Of a DNA stretch of 64,000 bases, positions 33,321-45,948 are shown in pieces. The translations under genes and the position numbers were made by a program. Every line of letters begins with the position of its first letter. Positions within the stretch are counted from its first letter, which is position 1. The notes under the pieces were generated by a model that was given only the letters and a program-made list of their open reading frames with translations, was not told the DNA's origin and searched no databases. This DNA is from Anaeramoeba flamelloides (lineage: Eukaryota > Metamonada > Anaeramoebidae), in assembly GCA_027625915.1 (NCBI GenBank), contig JANTQA010000036.1, positions 3,653,501-3,717,500 of the forward strand, given 5' to 3'.

Positions 33321-36300
33321 TTCAATTATTTAACTTTTTAAATGTTTTTTTTTTTTTTTTTTTCTTTTAAAGGAAGTAGGTACATTTTACCATTTTGAAT
33401 AATTTTAATTGCGAATACATTACTGAAAAAAGTTTTTTTTGACTGTCATAAGATGTTGGAACTTTGAAACCAAATAATCATCCGCTTGCTCTATTTGTGA
33501 AAAGAGACAAAGTCATTCAGAGTTGAATCTTTAATTTTTCAATTTTTTGAACATTTTTTTTGATTTAATTTATTTGGTTTTATTAAATTATGTTTTGGAT
33601 CGAGAAATATGCTTATGGGAATGTTTGGAATCAGTCATAGAATAAACCAATAAAATATGCCTGAGAAGATGTATATTGTAAACAAATCTTTTCTTTTTGA
33701 AACTTAAACAAAAAAGATCACCTTTCCATATAAACTTGTTGAAATCAAAAATGAAAAAAAAAAAATTCAACAAAAGCCTATTTTCAAAGATTAGTTTTCT
33801 TTAGCTCCTTAATTTGCCTTAATCCTAACAAGTTATTACCTTGGATATCTCTATCAATTGCTATTTATTATTATTTAACAAAAGATTTTTTTTGAAATTT
33901 GCTTTCAAAATTCTTTTTTTAATAATTGTTTTCTCAAGCCAAGCTAAAAAAAAAAAAAGTTTACAAAGATTAAAGTAAAGGTATTGAATTCTCGAAATCA
34001 AAAAACAATTATAAAAGTTCAACTCAAAGAAAAAGGTAAAATTGTGAGAATTGTTGAAATTCATGAAAATTTCTCATTTTTTTACAAAAAGAAATTCTCA
34101 GTGGGTGAATTTATATGGGGTTATTGAACTCTTCCAAGAGAGTTTTTATCAACAGTTTCATAACTTTCTCCTGAAAACTTATTCCTTAATTTTTTTTTAC
34201 TCTTTCACTTTTTTTCCAAACAATTAATCACTTTTTAAGGGATTAGTGTTACTATAGATTTCTCTATAATCAAAATATATTGTAATTTGGTGTATGTGAT
34301 ATTAGTGTGCCATAACTCAAATATCTCTAAACAAATATATTCTAAATCTTATTGCACAATAAATAATTTCATTTTTTATTAAGGATCACAATTTAAAAAT
34401 TTTCATTTTCGAATTTTTTTTTTAATTCCTTTTCCAAATCTAAAAATAGAAACCCAAAATAATAGTATTACTGTTTTTAATAATTGATAATAAGAACTTA
34501 CAAAAACAGTTATTTTTTTAATTTTTGAATTTTAAAGATTAACTCAATTATCATCAACATAAAAGTACAAAGATAGATTAGTTTTGTTTGCTTTTGATAA
34601 AGATACTTGTAGCGTCATTATATTTCCATGATTTGTGAAATAATTTGTAAAATAAATCTAATTCGTTAATTATTTAATATTTTGAAAAAAAATTGAATTT
34701 TTTAGAAACTATCTACATTTTACGATAAATTTAATATCGAGATTTTGTGACTTTATAGTGTGAATATTGATAATTCAACCTTTATATTTACAGCGAAAAT
34801 TCTTGGATTTTATTCTGAAATTGCTGGGTTTTTTACTAATACAAGAGATCATGTTTAATTGATAAGATTGATAATTATTACTACTTGACTAATCGATTTT
34901 TTAGAGACATTCTAACCATGTAGAACTACTGCGGTTAGGTCCAATAACCACATACTTTGATCAAAGGATTTTCTTTGGTAGACGCTAATTATTTAAAAAA
35001 GCATTTAAATTTTTTTCCATTTATTATTCAATCACTGATAATTAATTTTCTGTTAAAAATTGTTATCCTGACATCTAATTATTATGAAGGTATTTATTAC
35101 ATTTTTTAGTGAACTAATAATAATTAAATAAAAACATATTGTAGAGAATTGAAAAAAGATAATCCAAAGAATATTATATCATCATTTAAATTTTGATATG
35201 AATAAGTATTATTGTCCAAATAATACGTGGAGAAAATTTAATCCATGTTTCAAAATAAAAAGTGTGTTTTTTTTGTTATAGAAGAACTATATAGTAACCC
35301 ATTAAAGAAATTAATAATAAACAATAAGCAAATATACTATTGATTTCTTAAAGTTCTATTATTTAAAAAAAAATTCTAAAAATGAAGGATCAAATTGCAA
35401 CATTTATCTCAAAAAATAGAGTAAATTTCAAAAACACTTAGAGAATTATAAAAAATTTTAAACTAATTGCATCAATAATTTAAAATTTACTTTAATGATC
35501 AAGAGTTTTTCCTTCAGAATTGAATCCAAATTAGGTATACTACTTGGTAGTGAATTGGATGTTTCATTGGAAAAAGAAGAAAAAAAAGCACTGTATTATA
35601 TTTTGAATATGGATTATTGTTGTTGGAAACTCCTTTTTTTGATCACTGGATTTGCTTTTTCCCAAAGAACCTATTACCCATAATTCAAAAAATTTGATAA
35701 AAACTAATCTCTGAGATTAAAAAATGATTAATTTCAGGGTTTGGGCAAAATACTAAAAGAGGAAAAACAGTACTTTTGAGAAGAGAAAGATCGAAATGGA
35801 TAACAGCTTTACTACTTCTAACAAAAGAGTTATTATTATCGTTTCAATTTAGAAGACTTGTTTGATTGTTGCAGAGTATGGAAATAACCAGAATAAGTTT
35901 TTTGTTTTTCATACTTTGAGAATAAAAACTTGATTGGTGGTTCAAATTTTTAATTCGATAACATTCTTACTTATTACCATTTTTTGTAAACTCAATTCTT
36001 ACTTTTTTGTAGATTTTTAAAAAAATCCAAAATATAACCCTCTACGTTTATAACTCAATAGAACCCAAGACTAAAACAATGAAAACAAAATTCCATCTGT
36101 TCATTCTGAAACTCTTTTTGTTAAAAGAAAAAACAGGAAAATGAAATGAAAAATTTTTCCCGCTAACCGTAAGAATAGAGTAAAAAACCAAAAAAAAAAA
36201 TACTCTTTTCTTTCTTATCTTTTGAATTCCAAAATAATGTCTATTTATAAAGTCAACTGATTTTATAATAACCTCAGTACCGAAAATAAAAATTCATTTT

Positions 36301-36362
36301 TTTCAGCTTTTAACACAAAATTCCTTTTTATTTTCAAAACTGTATTAATTGACGAAATAACA
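33321..36362. other. Intergenic region with a D-family repeat
   Basis: A D-family repeat occupies about 33370-34085. 34086-36362 shows nothing I can support; the frame at 35495-35683 has no recognisable domain. A TTAAGGGATTAGT motif near 34227 resembles an H-element end but has no partner. Confidence 0.55.
33370..34085 (+). repeat. D-family dispersed repeat, copy 2
   Basis: Begins GAAGTAGGTACATTTTACCA and aligns with 13935-14640 in the same orientation and with 25854-26504 in reverse. Shared blocks: AACTTTGAAACC, GCTCTATTTGTGAAAAGA, AAAGATCACCTTT. No coding capacity. Confidence 0.65.
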
Positions 36363-39300
36363 ATGACAGACACAAGTTTGTTTTTCACTCCAATTGATTT
36401 TCTTTTTTTTTGGACATTTCTTCATCGATTTACCTTAACAATAATTTGATTTTTTGTACTTTAGTTTGGTATGAGTTATATGATGTTAATTATAAGCAAG
36501 TGTATTACTACAACCCAGACACTGAGGACACACAATGGAAAAAGCCAAATACCATTGATCATCTAATTTCTGTTGTCAATGAATCAAGAAACAACAACAA
36601 ACCAAATGCCCTTGAAATAATTCAGGATTTTGAATCAAAAGTATGGAGAATTATTGAAAAGCCTAAAGATCAAATCGAAACAAACATCCAAAACGAGACA
36701 AACCCAAACCAAGAACCTGAGCCTGTGTATGAAAAAGAAAATGAACAAGAACAAGAGCAAGAACAACAGGAACAAATTAACGAACAACAGGAACAAATCA
36801 ATGAACAACAGGAACAAATTATCGATCAACAAGAGCAAACCAACGAACAGCAGGAACAAATTAACGAACAACAGCAATTAAATGAACAAGAACAAATCAA
36901 CGAACAACAGGAACAATTTATCGAACAACAGGAACAAATTATTGAACAAGAACAATATTTGGAATACAACACAAACATTTTGAAAGATGATATAATCGAA
37001 GGATACCAGCAAGATGTTCCAAAAATCTTACAGTTTTTATACAAGCAGATGTTATCTTTCGGACTAACCGCACCTGGAATTTTGGCGTAAGATTTTTACT
37101 TGTTTTATTTTTTTTTTTTTATCAAAAAAATTTTTTCTTTTTTCCATTTTCTTTTGTCAAATTTATAAACTACAAAAACATAATTTTTGTTCCTAAAGAA
37201 GAATAAGAAATTGAAATCGTTTGCCACTTAATAAGTTCTTTACTTTTTACAAAAAAAATTTTACCAAAAAGCTTTTTTTTTTTTCTCATAAAATTCGACC
37301 TCTTTTATTTTTGAAAAAACTTTTTTTTGACAATCAATTCTTTGAAACTAGAAAATTTTAAGGTCGAACAGTAGGACGCAACAAAGACCAGATTAGGAAT
37401 TGAATATTTTAAGAACAATTCCAAGTTTTTTTCCACCAATGAATTTTAATAGAATTTTTATTCAAGGATTGAGTACTTACGGTTAAAAATAATTTTCAAA
37501 AATTGATTAAAAAAATTTTGTAATTTTAATGAGTGCCTAATATCAATCAAAAACTAACCGACATGTGAAGCGTGATTGATCTCCAAAAATCAACAATCAA
37601 AAAAGAGGATATTTTTTGAAAAAAAGCGCCAAAGAACGACACTTAATTTCCAATTAGAATGGTTATGAATTTTCATTTTGAAAATTATGGTGTTTGATTT
37701 TGAAGTGTTGCTCTTTAGCGCTTTTTGAGATCTCGAAGATTTTTTTTTTCATTTTTTTTTCTTTTACAAATGAGTTATTTTTTTCTAAAGAATGTTTCAA
37801 AATCCTTACTTTGACAAATATAGAGAGATACAATATAACCACATATTAGATTAAACCTAATTTAATTGATTGTATACTTTAAGAAAAACAATTTGTTTTA
37901 AATTGAAGAAATTTAACCCTTTGGAAATTTAAAAAAAGAAACAAGATATTTTTTTTTTGAATTTTGATTTTTTGAAATTGAGAATTCTGTAAAACTTTTT
38001 GTTTGAATTGAATTTTTTGCCAACGAGATCCTCTTCAACTTTTTTTTTTTAATTGAATTTGGCCAACCAAAAGAAGGGCGACAATTCCACAATAAACTTT
38101 TTAGGTTTCAAGTCACTCCTTGAGTATGGGGCAAATCCACGATAAATGACTAGACCCTTAAATCTCATTTAGATAAATTTTTTACTGGTATTTGAATCTT
38201 AAAATGGGAAAAATTTTTCATCATGATTTCCTTTTTGTTGGAATTAAATTCCATACAAAGAATCAAATTTTCCTATTTACTGATAAATTCAAAAAAATGT
38301 TTTCAAGTTTTTCGTTCAATTTTAATTTTTTTTTGAATTATTTTTACTGACGCTTTGAAAAAAGAATTTTGTTGTTTTAAATGTAAGGTAAATTTGTAAG
38401 AATTTGGTTGTTCTTAGAAATGTTCTTTGATAGGAAATGTTTTGAAAACGAAGAGTTATTAAAATTATAAAAATCGAAATTGAACGAAAAATTTTTTTAC
38501 ATAATTTTTAATTGATCCAAATGAATCAAATTTTAAGGGAGTAGCCACGGTAAAGAAAAATTTTTCACTTTTTTGCAATTTTGAAAAGGATCAGAAAATA
38601 ACATTTTTTACTCTGGTTGTACCTCATTGATTTTTATTATTTAAAGTACTTCATTCATTAGATTTTTTAAATTTTTTTTTTCAAAGTCTCAAAGAAATTG
38701 CCACAATAGAATGTTGAGTTGAATTGCAAAAAATAGTGTTTTGAATGTTGAATGACTTATCTTTTATCCTTCTCTCAACATTCTATTGTGGCATTTAATT
38801 TTTTTATTTTTTATTTTTTCTTCATTTTTGAGATTTTTTTAATCCTGACAACATAAAGCAATTAGAAATATTTTAATATCAGTGGCATTTAGGATTAATG
38901 GATTTTGTTTAAAAAGAACAACAATATTACAATTGAGAGAATATAAAAGGAAACATAAATGGGACTTAAATAGCTAGAAGATTCCAAAATTAGAATAATT
39001 AAGTCAAATTATTACTTGTTAGGATTTTAAATCGTTGGGTTTAGTGGAATATGAGAAGTGAATATGATTATATGTTATCAAAGTTTAAACCAAAAAATAG
39101 CTATAATTTTTATTCAAAGAATCTGAAATTATCTTCTCCCAAAAAAAAAAACTAAACACCATTCCAAAAATTTGGACACATCTAAAATCAAAAATAGTGA
39201 AAAAAAAACTCAATTTACTATATTCTCCCAAACGTAATATAAAACCAGATTTAAGTAACCTATTATTAATGGTTTTTTAAGTAATCATTTTCATCCAAAT

Positions 39301-41958
39301 ATAAGAAAACAATATAAAAATCAAAACAAGTGTGTCCAAAAAAAATGAAACGAGCTGAAATGAAAGAGTTTGAACAAAAAATATATTGGTAGATTTGTTA
39401 AAATTACACCAACAATGGTTGATCGATCAAATGATAAGATACCATGCACAGGTTGTATGTGGATTTTTCAATTTTTGAAACTCAACACTGGCCTTCTATC
39501 AACCATCTATAAAAAATTTTCAGATCTAACTAAACCGATTAAGTAACTGAAAAATTGAAAATGAAAACAAAAACAAAAAACACAAAAAATGAAATAGTTT
39601 GTTGAATTAAAATTAATTTCCAATTGGATGTAAATCATGTTATTGTTATTTTCCCAACTGTTTAAACTGTGTCCAAATTAATCGAAATAAGTTTATTTTA
39701 ATAAAAAAATAATAAAAAAAAAAAAACTATTTTATCAATATAATTTCAATTTTTTAATTGTTCAACATGACTAAAATTAAAATATCAAATAATTTTTTAA
39801 AAAAAATTTTTAGAGAATCTACGATCACACGCCACTAAAATAAAATGTTCTTATCTCATCTCTCTCAAATTTTTATCATGTCTTATGGTGTAGCTACTCC
39901 CTTAAAAAAAAATAATTTATATGCCTTAATATAAGGATATAATGTTTTTTTAAATAATTTGTTTTAATGAATATAAACATCAAAATTTGATTCGAATATT
40001 GTTAAAACCAGCTCTTGATTCACTATTTTAGTTCAAAATACCCCCATATTCTTTTGATTAAAATAGAAAAAAAATAAAAATATTTTTGACTTTTTATTAT
40101 TTTTTCATTACTTTAATCAAATTAATTTAAAGATCAGTAAAAAGAGTAGTGTTAATATACTTGATTTCCGAACATTTGAACAAATAAAGAAAACCATATT
40201 ATTTTTTTTGGAAAAATGGAAATTTTCTTTTAAATTTTTTTCTTTTACAAAAGAGTTATTTTTATGAAAAAAAATGTTTGAAAAACTCCAAATTAACTTT
40301 GTTGAAATTAAGACTTTATAATTTATTTTATTCCATTTTAGTAATTGAAATGAAAAAACAAAAAAAAAAAAAATCAGATTTTGAAATATTTGTGATTTAA
40401 TACAAAGTATCAAAAATATTGATTTTCGGGAAAGTTTGATAAGACTCAAATTTGAAAAATTAAAAAATAATTCTCAATCTTTCAATGAGAATTTCTCATT
40501 ATTAATTATTGGGATGAAATTAAATCATTTGTTATAAATTGGGTAATTGAAAATAAAAATAAGAAAAAAATCAATTTACCTTTAGATTGTCATGATAAGA
40601 ATAAATATTTTTTTTAAAGAAAACATAAACTATATTTCAAATTTTGTAACTCACCTAAAATAATAAATTGAAAAAAAATTATTATCCTTTAGTATTAAAG
40701 AACAACTAATTATTAAATCTGATTAATAATTTATTTTTTAATTTTTAGAAACATATAAAAAGTCTGATATTTTAAAAATTAAAAAGAAATAAAACCAAAA
40801 ACTAAAAAAAAGTAAATCAAAATTTTTGAAATGACCATTACCGATTTTTTTCTTTCTGAAATTTACTGAAAAAGAGGTTATCTAGAAGATTTTTTATATG
40901 AATAAACATTTGTATTTTAAAAGATATTATAGAGTCTCAAACTTCTTAGTGATTATTTGTCTTTACCAAATTCTTTTTTTTTCCAAATGATCTTTTTTAA
41001 AAAAAAAAAAAAAAAAAGAAATCAAAAAAATATAAGTATCAAAAAAAAAAAAAAAAAGAAGTGTTAAAAAGAAAAAGAAAAATTTGACAAAAAAAATGAA
41101 AAAATGATTTGGATCTAAAAATTGATAATTTATTTTGATCAGAATATAGGATAATACTCTAACAAAACCACTTCCAATTAACATTTCAAAGTGAGTCAAA
41201 ATTTTTGAAAAATAGTTTCTTTTTATTTTTTTTTCTTTGTAATTTTTGAATTAGAACAATTATTATTTTGATATATCCAATTATCCTCAAATTAATATTT
41301 AATATTTACAATCAAATTAAAGAACCGAATTTGAAATTATAATTTCATAAATTTTTAATCTTGCTTTTATTTTTATTTTCAAAATGAAAATTCACATAAT
41401 AAACCAAATAAATTAAAACGAATTCAAAAAATTCAATTTTTAATTAACAAATTTAAAAAAACCACAATAACAACGATAACAACAATATAAATTAAAATTA
41501 AAAACATCTCAAAAAGTATTGATGGCGAGTCAAATACAGTGCTTGATAGAAAGGAACAATTAAAAGTCGGGGATTTAAATTGGAACGCAAGTGATATTAC
41601 CATAGTGAATACACTTTTTTTTGATTGGTTAGAGAATAATAAAGTGCAAAACCCAATCATTCCAGATGAATTTTATGATGGATGTTTAAATTCGTTAGAA
41701 AATGAACAAGCTTTATTGGAATATATCATGACATTGCCATCCCCAAATTTAAAAACCTTGGCTTATTTAATTCAACTTATACAAAGCTTTTTAGAAGAAG
41801 AAGTTGTGAAGAGCACTAATTTAGGAATTGAAGAGCTTGTTGCTTTTTTTAATACTTATATTTTTTCTATTAATAAAACATCACAAAATCCTGAATTAGA
41901 ACAATTTTTCTTAGAAACAATTATTTTTATTGTGGATCCTACCCAATTCTTAATATAA
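36363..41958 (+). CDS. WW domain-RhoGAP protein, three exons, arginine finger absent
   Basis: Exons 36363-36375, 36465-37086 and 41517-41958 join in frame at GT-AG borders into a 358-residue protein. It starts MTDTIWYELYDVNYKQ. Residues 6-32 are a WW domain (WYELYD...YYYNPDTEDTQWKKP). Residues about 85-175 are a Gln/Glu repeat of the type EQINEQQ. A RhoGAP-like domain begins at about residue 188 (DVPKILQFLYKQMLSFGL then TAPGIL), is split by the second intron, and runs on through SDITIVNTLFFDWLENN, IIPDEFYDGCLNSLEN and TLPSPNLKTLAYLIQLIQ. In active RhoGAPs the loop reads GIFR; here it reads GILA, and the usual Lys and Arg of the KLxLRELPEPL helix are also replaced. It is therefore probably not a GAP enzyme but may still bind Rho-type GTPases. 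WW domains bind Pro-rich partners. The short first exon is the least certain part; without it an upstream in-frame ATG at 36410 exists. The second intron (4430 bp) carries E, H and A elements. Confidence 0.8.
38278..38520 (+). mobile_element. E-family MITE, copy 2
   Basis: Left end TACTGATAAATTCAAA; the interior GCTTTGAAAAAAGAATTTTG and TTGTTCTTAGAAATGTTCTT matches the copy at 17364. The right end is degraded. It abuts the H element that starts at 38533. Confidence 0.55.
38700..38792. repeat. Perfect 19-bp inverted repeat (hairpin)
   Basis: GCCACAATAGAATGTTGAG at 38700-38718 and its exact complement at 38774-38792, with a 55-base loop that itself contains GTTGAATG-type repeats. It lies inside the H element. 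Confidence 0.8.
39153..39695 (-). mobile_element. A-family MITE, copy 5 (reverse, nested in H)
   Basis: 543 bp in reverse orientation. It starts TAAACACCATTCCAAAAATT and ends GTGTCCAAATTAATCGAAAT then AAGTTTA. The interior contains TTGATCGATCAAATGATAAG, the complement of the A-family core. It is inserted inside the H element at 38533-39905. Confidence 0.75.
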
Positions 41959-42268
41959 TTCATAAAAATTGGGTAAACTTTTTTTAGTTTGGCTCAGTTT
42001 TTTTTCTTATTTTTAATTTTTATTTTTTATATATTTTTTTTTTGATTTTTAATTTTTCTCTATTTGAATTAATGTTTCTCTCAAAATATTCAACTTATAG
42101 CATGTGTTATTTCATCTTTTTATTTTTCTATTTATTTATTTTTTCAATATTCATTTTCATTTTAATCATAAAGATTAATAATTAATTTTACTTTCTGATT
42201 TATTAATATTTTTTTTTTTTTTTCTTTTTGAAATTTGTTCTCTTGACAAAAAATATTCGAAAAAATTA

Positions 42269-42801
42269 TAAGCTATATTCTAAAAATTTGGACACATTCT
42301 AAACAGTTGAAAGAATAAAAATAGTGTACTTTAAATTCAATTTGGAAAGAATTTTGTTTTGACAAACTATTTCATTTTTTGTCTTTTTTGTTTTGTCTTC
42401 ATTTCCTTTTTTGCAGTTACGTAATCTGTTTCGTTAGATCTGGAATTTTTTTTTCGATGATTGATAGAAGGCCAGTGTTGAACTGGTTAAATTGGAAAAC
42501 CACATACAATTGGTAGATGGTATCTTATCATTTGATCGATCAACAATTGTTGGTGATATTTCAACAAATTAACCAATAAATTTTTTGTTTGGCTCATTTC
42601 ATTATTTTGGAAACACAGATTTTTTATTTTTGAGCTTTATATTTTTTTCTTATATTTGGATGAAAATGATTACTTATAAAAACATTAATACTGGGTAACT
42701 TAAATGTGGTTTTATTTTAGGTTTGGAAAAATATAATAAATTGATTTTTTTTTTGCCTATTTTTGATTTTGGGTGTGTGTTAATTTTGGGAATAGGGTTT
42801 A
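42269..42801 (+). mobile_element. A-family MITE, copy 3
   Basis: 533 bp. Starts TAAGCTATATTCTAAAAATT then TGGACACA, ends GGGAATAGGGTTTA. The core ATCATTTGATCGATCAACAA and TATATTTGGATGAAAATGAT is shared with the other copies. It is more diverged at its ends than copies 1 and 2. Confidence 0.75.
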
Positions 42802-42839
42802 CTTCTGTCATTTCTACTCTGGTGAGAAATGCGATAGAG

Positions 42840-43065
42840 TGAATGTTTTTTTTTTTTGGTTTTAGATATTAAAAGAAAATTTGAAATAAATTTTCTTTTT
42901 GTTTCTTAAATGCAAAAAAAAAAAAAAAGAAAACAACAGTTTTATGCGGTTTTCAGTTTTATTTGTTTAAGTAATCAATGTTTTTAGAGTTTTTTGAATT
43001 ATTTTGAAAATCTATTGATTTTCAAAATAAACTGAAAACTTCAAGATATTTAACATGGCAAGTAT
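42840..43065. repeat. Hairpin modules outside an F element
   Basis: Two hairpins: about 42855-42940 (GAAAATTTGAAATAAA with TTTCTTTTTGTTTCTTAAAT) and about 42953-43050 (GCGGTTTTCAGTTTTATTTG with CAAAATAAACTGAAAACTTC). The arm sequences are of the kind seen in the F array, but the boundaries are degraded. Confidence 0.45.
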
Positions 43066-44120
43066 GAACTTTTTTGAGAATTTTAAAATTAAATAAACTT
43101 TCTAACAACTCCTTTCAATTGTAATGAACAATTGTTGTTTCTGTCTCAAATCTCATCTTAAGGGATTAGTAACATTTATTTATTGTTTTCCTGGAGGTAA
43201 TAGCGTAATTATTGTGAAATGGTTCAATTAAACTTGATAAAAACAGTTATTTATCGACTTTAGAAAAATTAGTTTTTATTTTTAACAAGAATTTATTTTT
43301 TTAAAGTTAAATTTGTAGTCAAAAGATCTTGATTTTGTTTGGATTTTTGTATTCTAAAAAAGAAAAAGGGAAATTATAAAATTATTTTTATTTCTGAAAA
43401 TATCACTTTTAGTAATTTTTGATAGTTTGTATGTCGAAATAGGGTTGGAAATCTTAATCTTATTTTAAATAAAAGAAAAACAAACACAATAGTGAATTAT
43501 CTATTAGAAAAAAATGTTTTTTTTTTTTTCCAAAGTTTTATTAAATTTCTTGAAATTTAAATGAATAGGTATTATTTTTTCAATTATTTTGAGTATAAAT
43601 AACAAACACATATCAATAAATTTGGTTATTTAATAATATTATTTTTTTTATTTATTTTAGAATCATTAATTTGAATTCCTTTTATTTGTTTGAAAATATT
43701 TTCAAAATTTTGAGAAATAATTGTAAATTTTATTGATACATTTAATCTTTGTGTTGCCAATAATCCACTGAATAATTAAGATTGGATTATTAATTGTTAA
43801 TGGTTAATAATAAAAGTAAAAAATTACTTTTTTCTTTGATTATTTTGTTAAATTTTCCATGTTTTAAAAAAGTATTTTGGGAGAATTTTTAATTTACTTA
43901 CTTGATTTTTTTTCTGATATTTTTTTATTCAATAAAAAGAAAAAATTGAATAGAAATTTTATTTGAAAAAAAAAAAAAAAACTTTCAAAACTGTTTATAA
44001 TTAATCTTCATAGGATTTCAAATAATTGGAAATTGGAAATATATTATTGGTTGTGAAAATAGAATTGACTTTGATCAATCAAAAATAGAAAATATAAAAA
44101 ATATCATTGATCCTTCAGAA

Positions 44121-44316
44121 TACAGTCAATTCCAGTATCCAGGCCCAAACTTTCATTGAAAATGACTGTAAAAAAATCTCAAATTAAGAAAAATTTTTTG
44201 TATTTTACTATTCACAAATTATTTTACTAGAATCCAAATTTTGTACCTTAATTTGAGATTTTTTTGTGTATTAAATATAGTTGAAAGTTTTTTACTTAAA
44301 TATGGAACTGGTTGTA
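44121..44316. mobile_element. B-family MITE, copy 4
   Basis: About 196 bp. Left end TACAGTCAATTCCAGTATCC, right end TATGGAACTGGTTGTA. The centre TTTTACTAGAATCCAAATTT and the ATCTCAAATTAAG / CTTAATTTGAGAT pair match the other B copies. Confidence 0.7.
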
Positions 44317-45488
44317 CTGAATATTTTTTAATTAGTTCCATGATAATATTATAATCTATCAAACAAATACTATTTTTATTATGTGTTTTCTTATTGAAAA
44401 GAGTTGATTCAAAAAAGTCACTTCTGTTTCATATAAACTCAGAATTTATTTTGAGATTTTTTATTTCTCTCATCATTTACAAGAAGATTATATCAATTGG
44501 AATAATTTTTCTTTAAAAAAATGAAAAAAATAATTATTCACAAATAAATACATAAAAGAGGGCACAAAAATTAGACTAAAAAATAATAAAAAATCAAAAA
44601 AATAATAATTGTAAAAATGTTTTTTCTGTGCCAAGTGTTGAATGTATTATTAGTTGTTTCCTTTTATATTGAAAATTTCTGGATTTCCAGAATAATTTAT
44701 TTTCGGAAAGAGGTTTAAATAGTTAAATAAATTAGAGATCAAATTAAAATAGATTGTATTGTTAGGTTAGAAATTATACTTTTAGAGATTGGTTATATCC
44801 TTTAATAGGTGTTTATAAGAATAAAAATGCGTTTTCGTTGTTTTCTTTTTCTTTATTATTATTATTATTATTATTATTTTGAGAATTTTTTTATTTTGTT
44901 AGCAAGTTTCCCAAATCTTTTGTTGGCAAAATCAAAATATAATATCCTAACTCAACAATATTAACGAGGCCAAGTCCAAAATGGATATTTTAGAAATAAA
45001 TTTTTATTTAGTTCAATCAAATTAATTCCAAATCTTTTATGTTGGTTTTAGTTCTCTTATGTTGTTTCACTTGAGTTCTGTTTGCTTACATTATAATCAT
45101 CAATAGGTTAATCAATTTTTTAAATCATTTTTTATTATATTTTATTTTTTCAGAATACTTTAAAAAAACAGAAAAGTAAGATTGGTACTCAAACAATTTA
45201 AAAGGGGGATTTTGGAAAAGTAAAAAGTATAAAAATATTAAAAAAAATCAATTTTATTCAGTGTCAAAAATGTTAAAGAATTTGTATCTTTAAGATATTG
45301 AGATATTTAACGAAGAAAAGTTTACAAAGATTCTTTTTTAAAAAATACTCTATAAATTAATCAAACCTCATTGAAAATTAATTGAACAAATTACAAGTTT
45401 GGTTTAAAACTGATATAATACTGATAATACATGAATCTTCTATTAAATACTTATTAATGTATAAAATTAGATAATTAAAATTAAAATG

Positions 45489-45527
<39 letters not shown>

Positions 45528-45738
45528 GATTGATAAATCAAAAAAAAAAAATTATTGGCTCAGTTTTAATTATTTTAGAAAAATAGTAAAAAAAAATTCA
45601 AATAAATTTTTCAAATTTTTAATTAAAATATTATCAAGGAGGGAGACTTGATATATCAAAAAAAAAAAAAAAAAGTCCATTCATCAGATTTTTTTTTATG
45701 ATTTTATTTCGTCGTTTTATTTTATTAAAAATAGATAG

Positions 45739-45948
45739 TTTACACGAAAGTTTACGAAGTTGTCAAATTATTTAATAAGAATTAGAAATGGAAATAAATC
45801 AGATTTAAAACAAAAATTAGATTCTATTTATAATATATTTATTCAAGATGGATTAAAACATCCAAAAGCCCGAACTGTTATTCTGGGAAAAAATAAGTTA
45901 CAGGTATCGGATTTTACTAATAATAATTTGAAATTTAGTATTCTCTAA
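45739..45948 (+). other. Exon-like open stretch of unknown identity
   Basis: About 69 codons without an in-frame ATG at the front, ending in TAA. The translation includes LSNYLIRIRNGNKSDLKQKL and GLKHPKARTVILGKNKLQVS, which is of more mixed composition than the surrounding low-complexity DNA. It could be a terminal exon preceded by a splice acceptor (AATAG at about 45735) or a decayed gene piece. I do not recognise a family, and no partner exon was found. Confidence 0.25.

Larger units (their letters stand above)
38533..39905. mobile_element. H-family element, copy 1 (TTAA target)
   Basis: Bounded by TTAA on both sides. Terminal inverted repeats are GGGAGTAGCCAC on the left and GTAGCTACTCCC on the right. 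TTAA target duplication is the hallmark of piggyBac-type elements, though their usual CCC-first ends are not seen here. It contains an A-family element in reverse (39153-39695), so the H part proper is about 830 bp, and a hairpin at 38700-38792. No coding capacity. Confidence 0.75.
37087..41516 (+). other. Intron 2 of the WW-RhoGAP gene, repeat-filled
   Basis: A 4430-bp intron with donor GTAAGA and acceptor AAAAAG. It holds a small palindrome (about 37620-37730, arms AAAAAGCGC..AAAGA), an E-family MITE (38278-38520) and an H-family element (38533-39905) with an A-family element nested in it. Frames at 40117-40449 and 40963-41199 have no support. Confidence 0.75.

Noticed and set aside
36635-37044. 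Minus-strand Leu- and Cys-rich frames
   Set aside because: Complement of the Gln/Glu repeat in the WW-RhoGAP gene.
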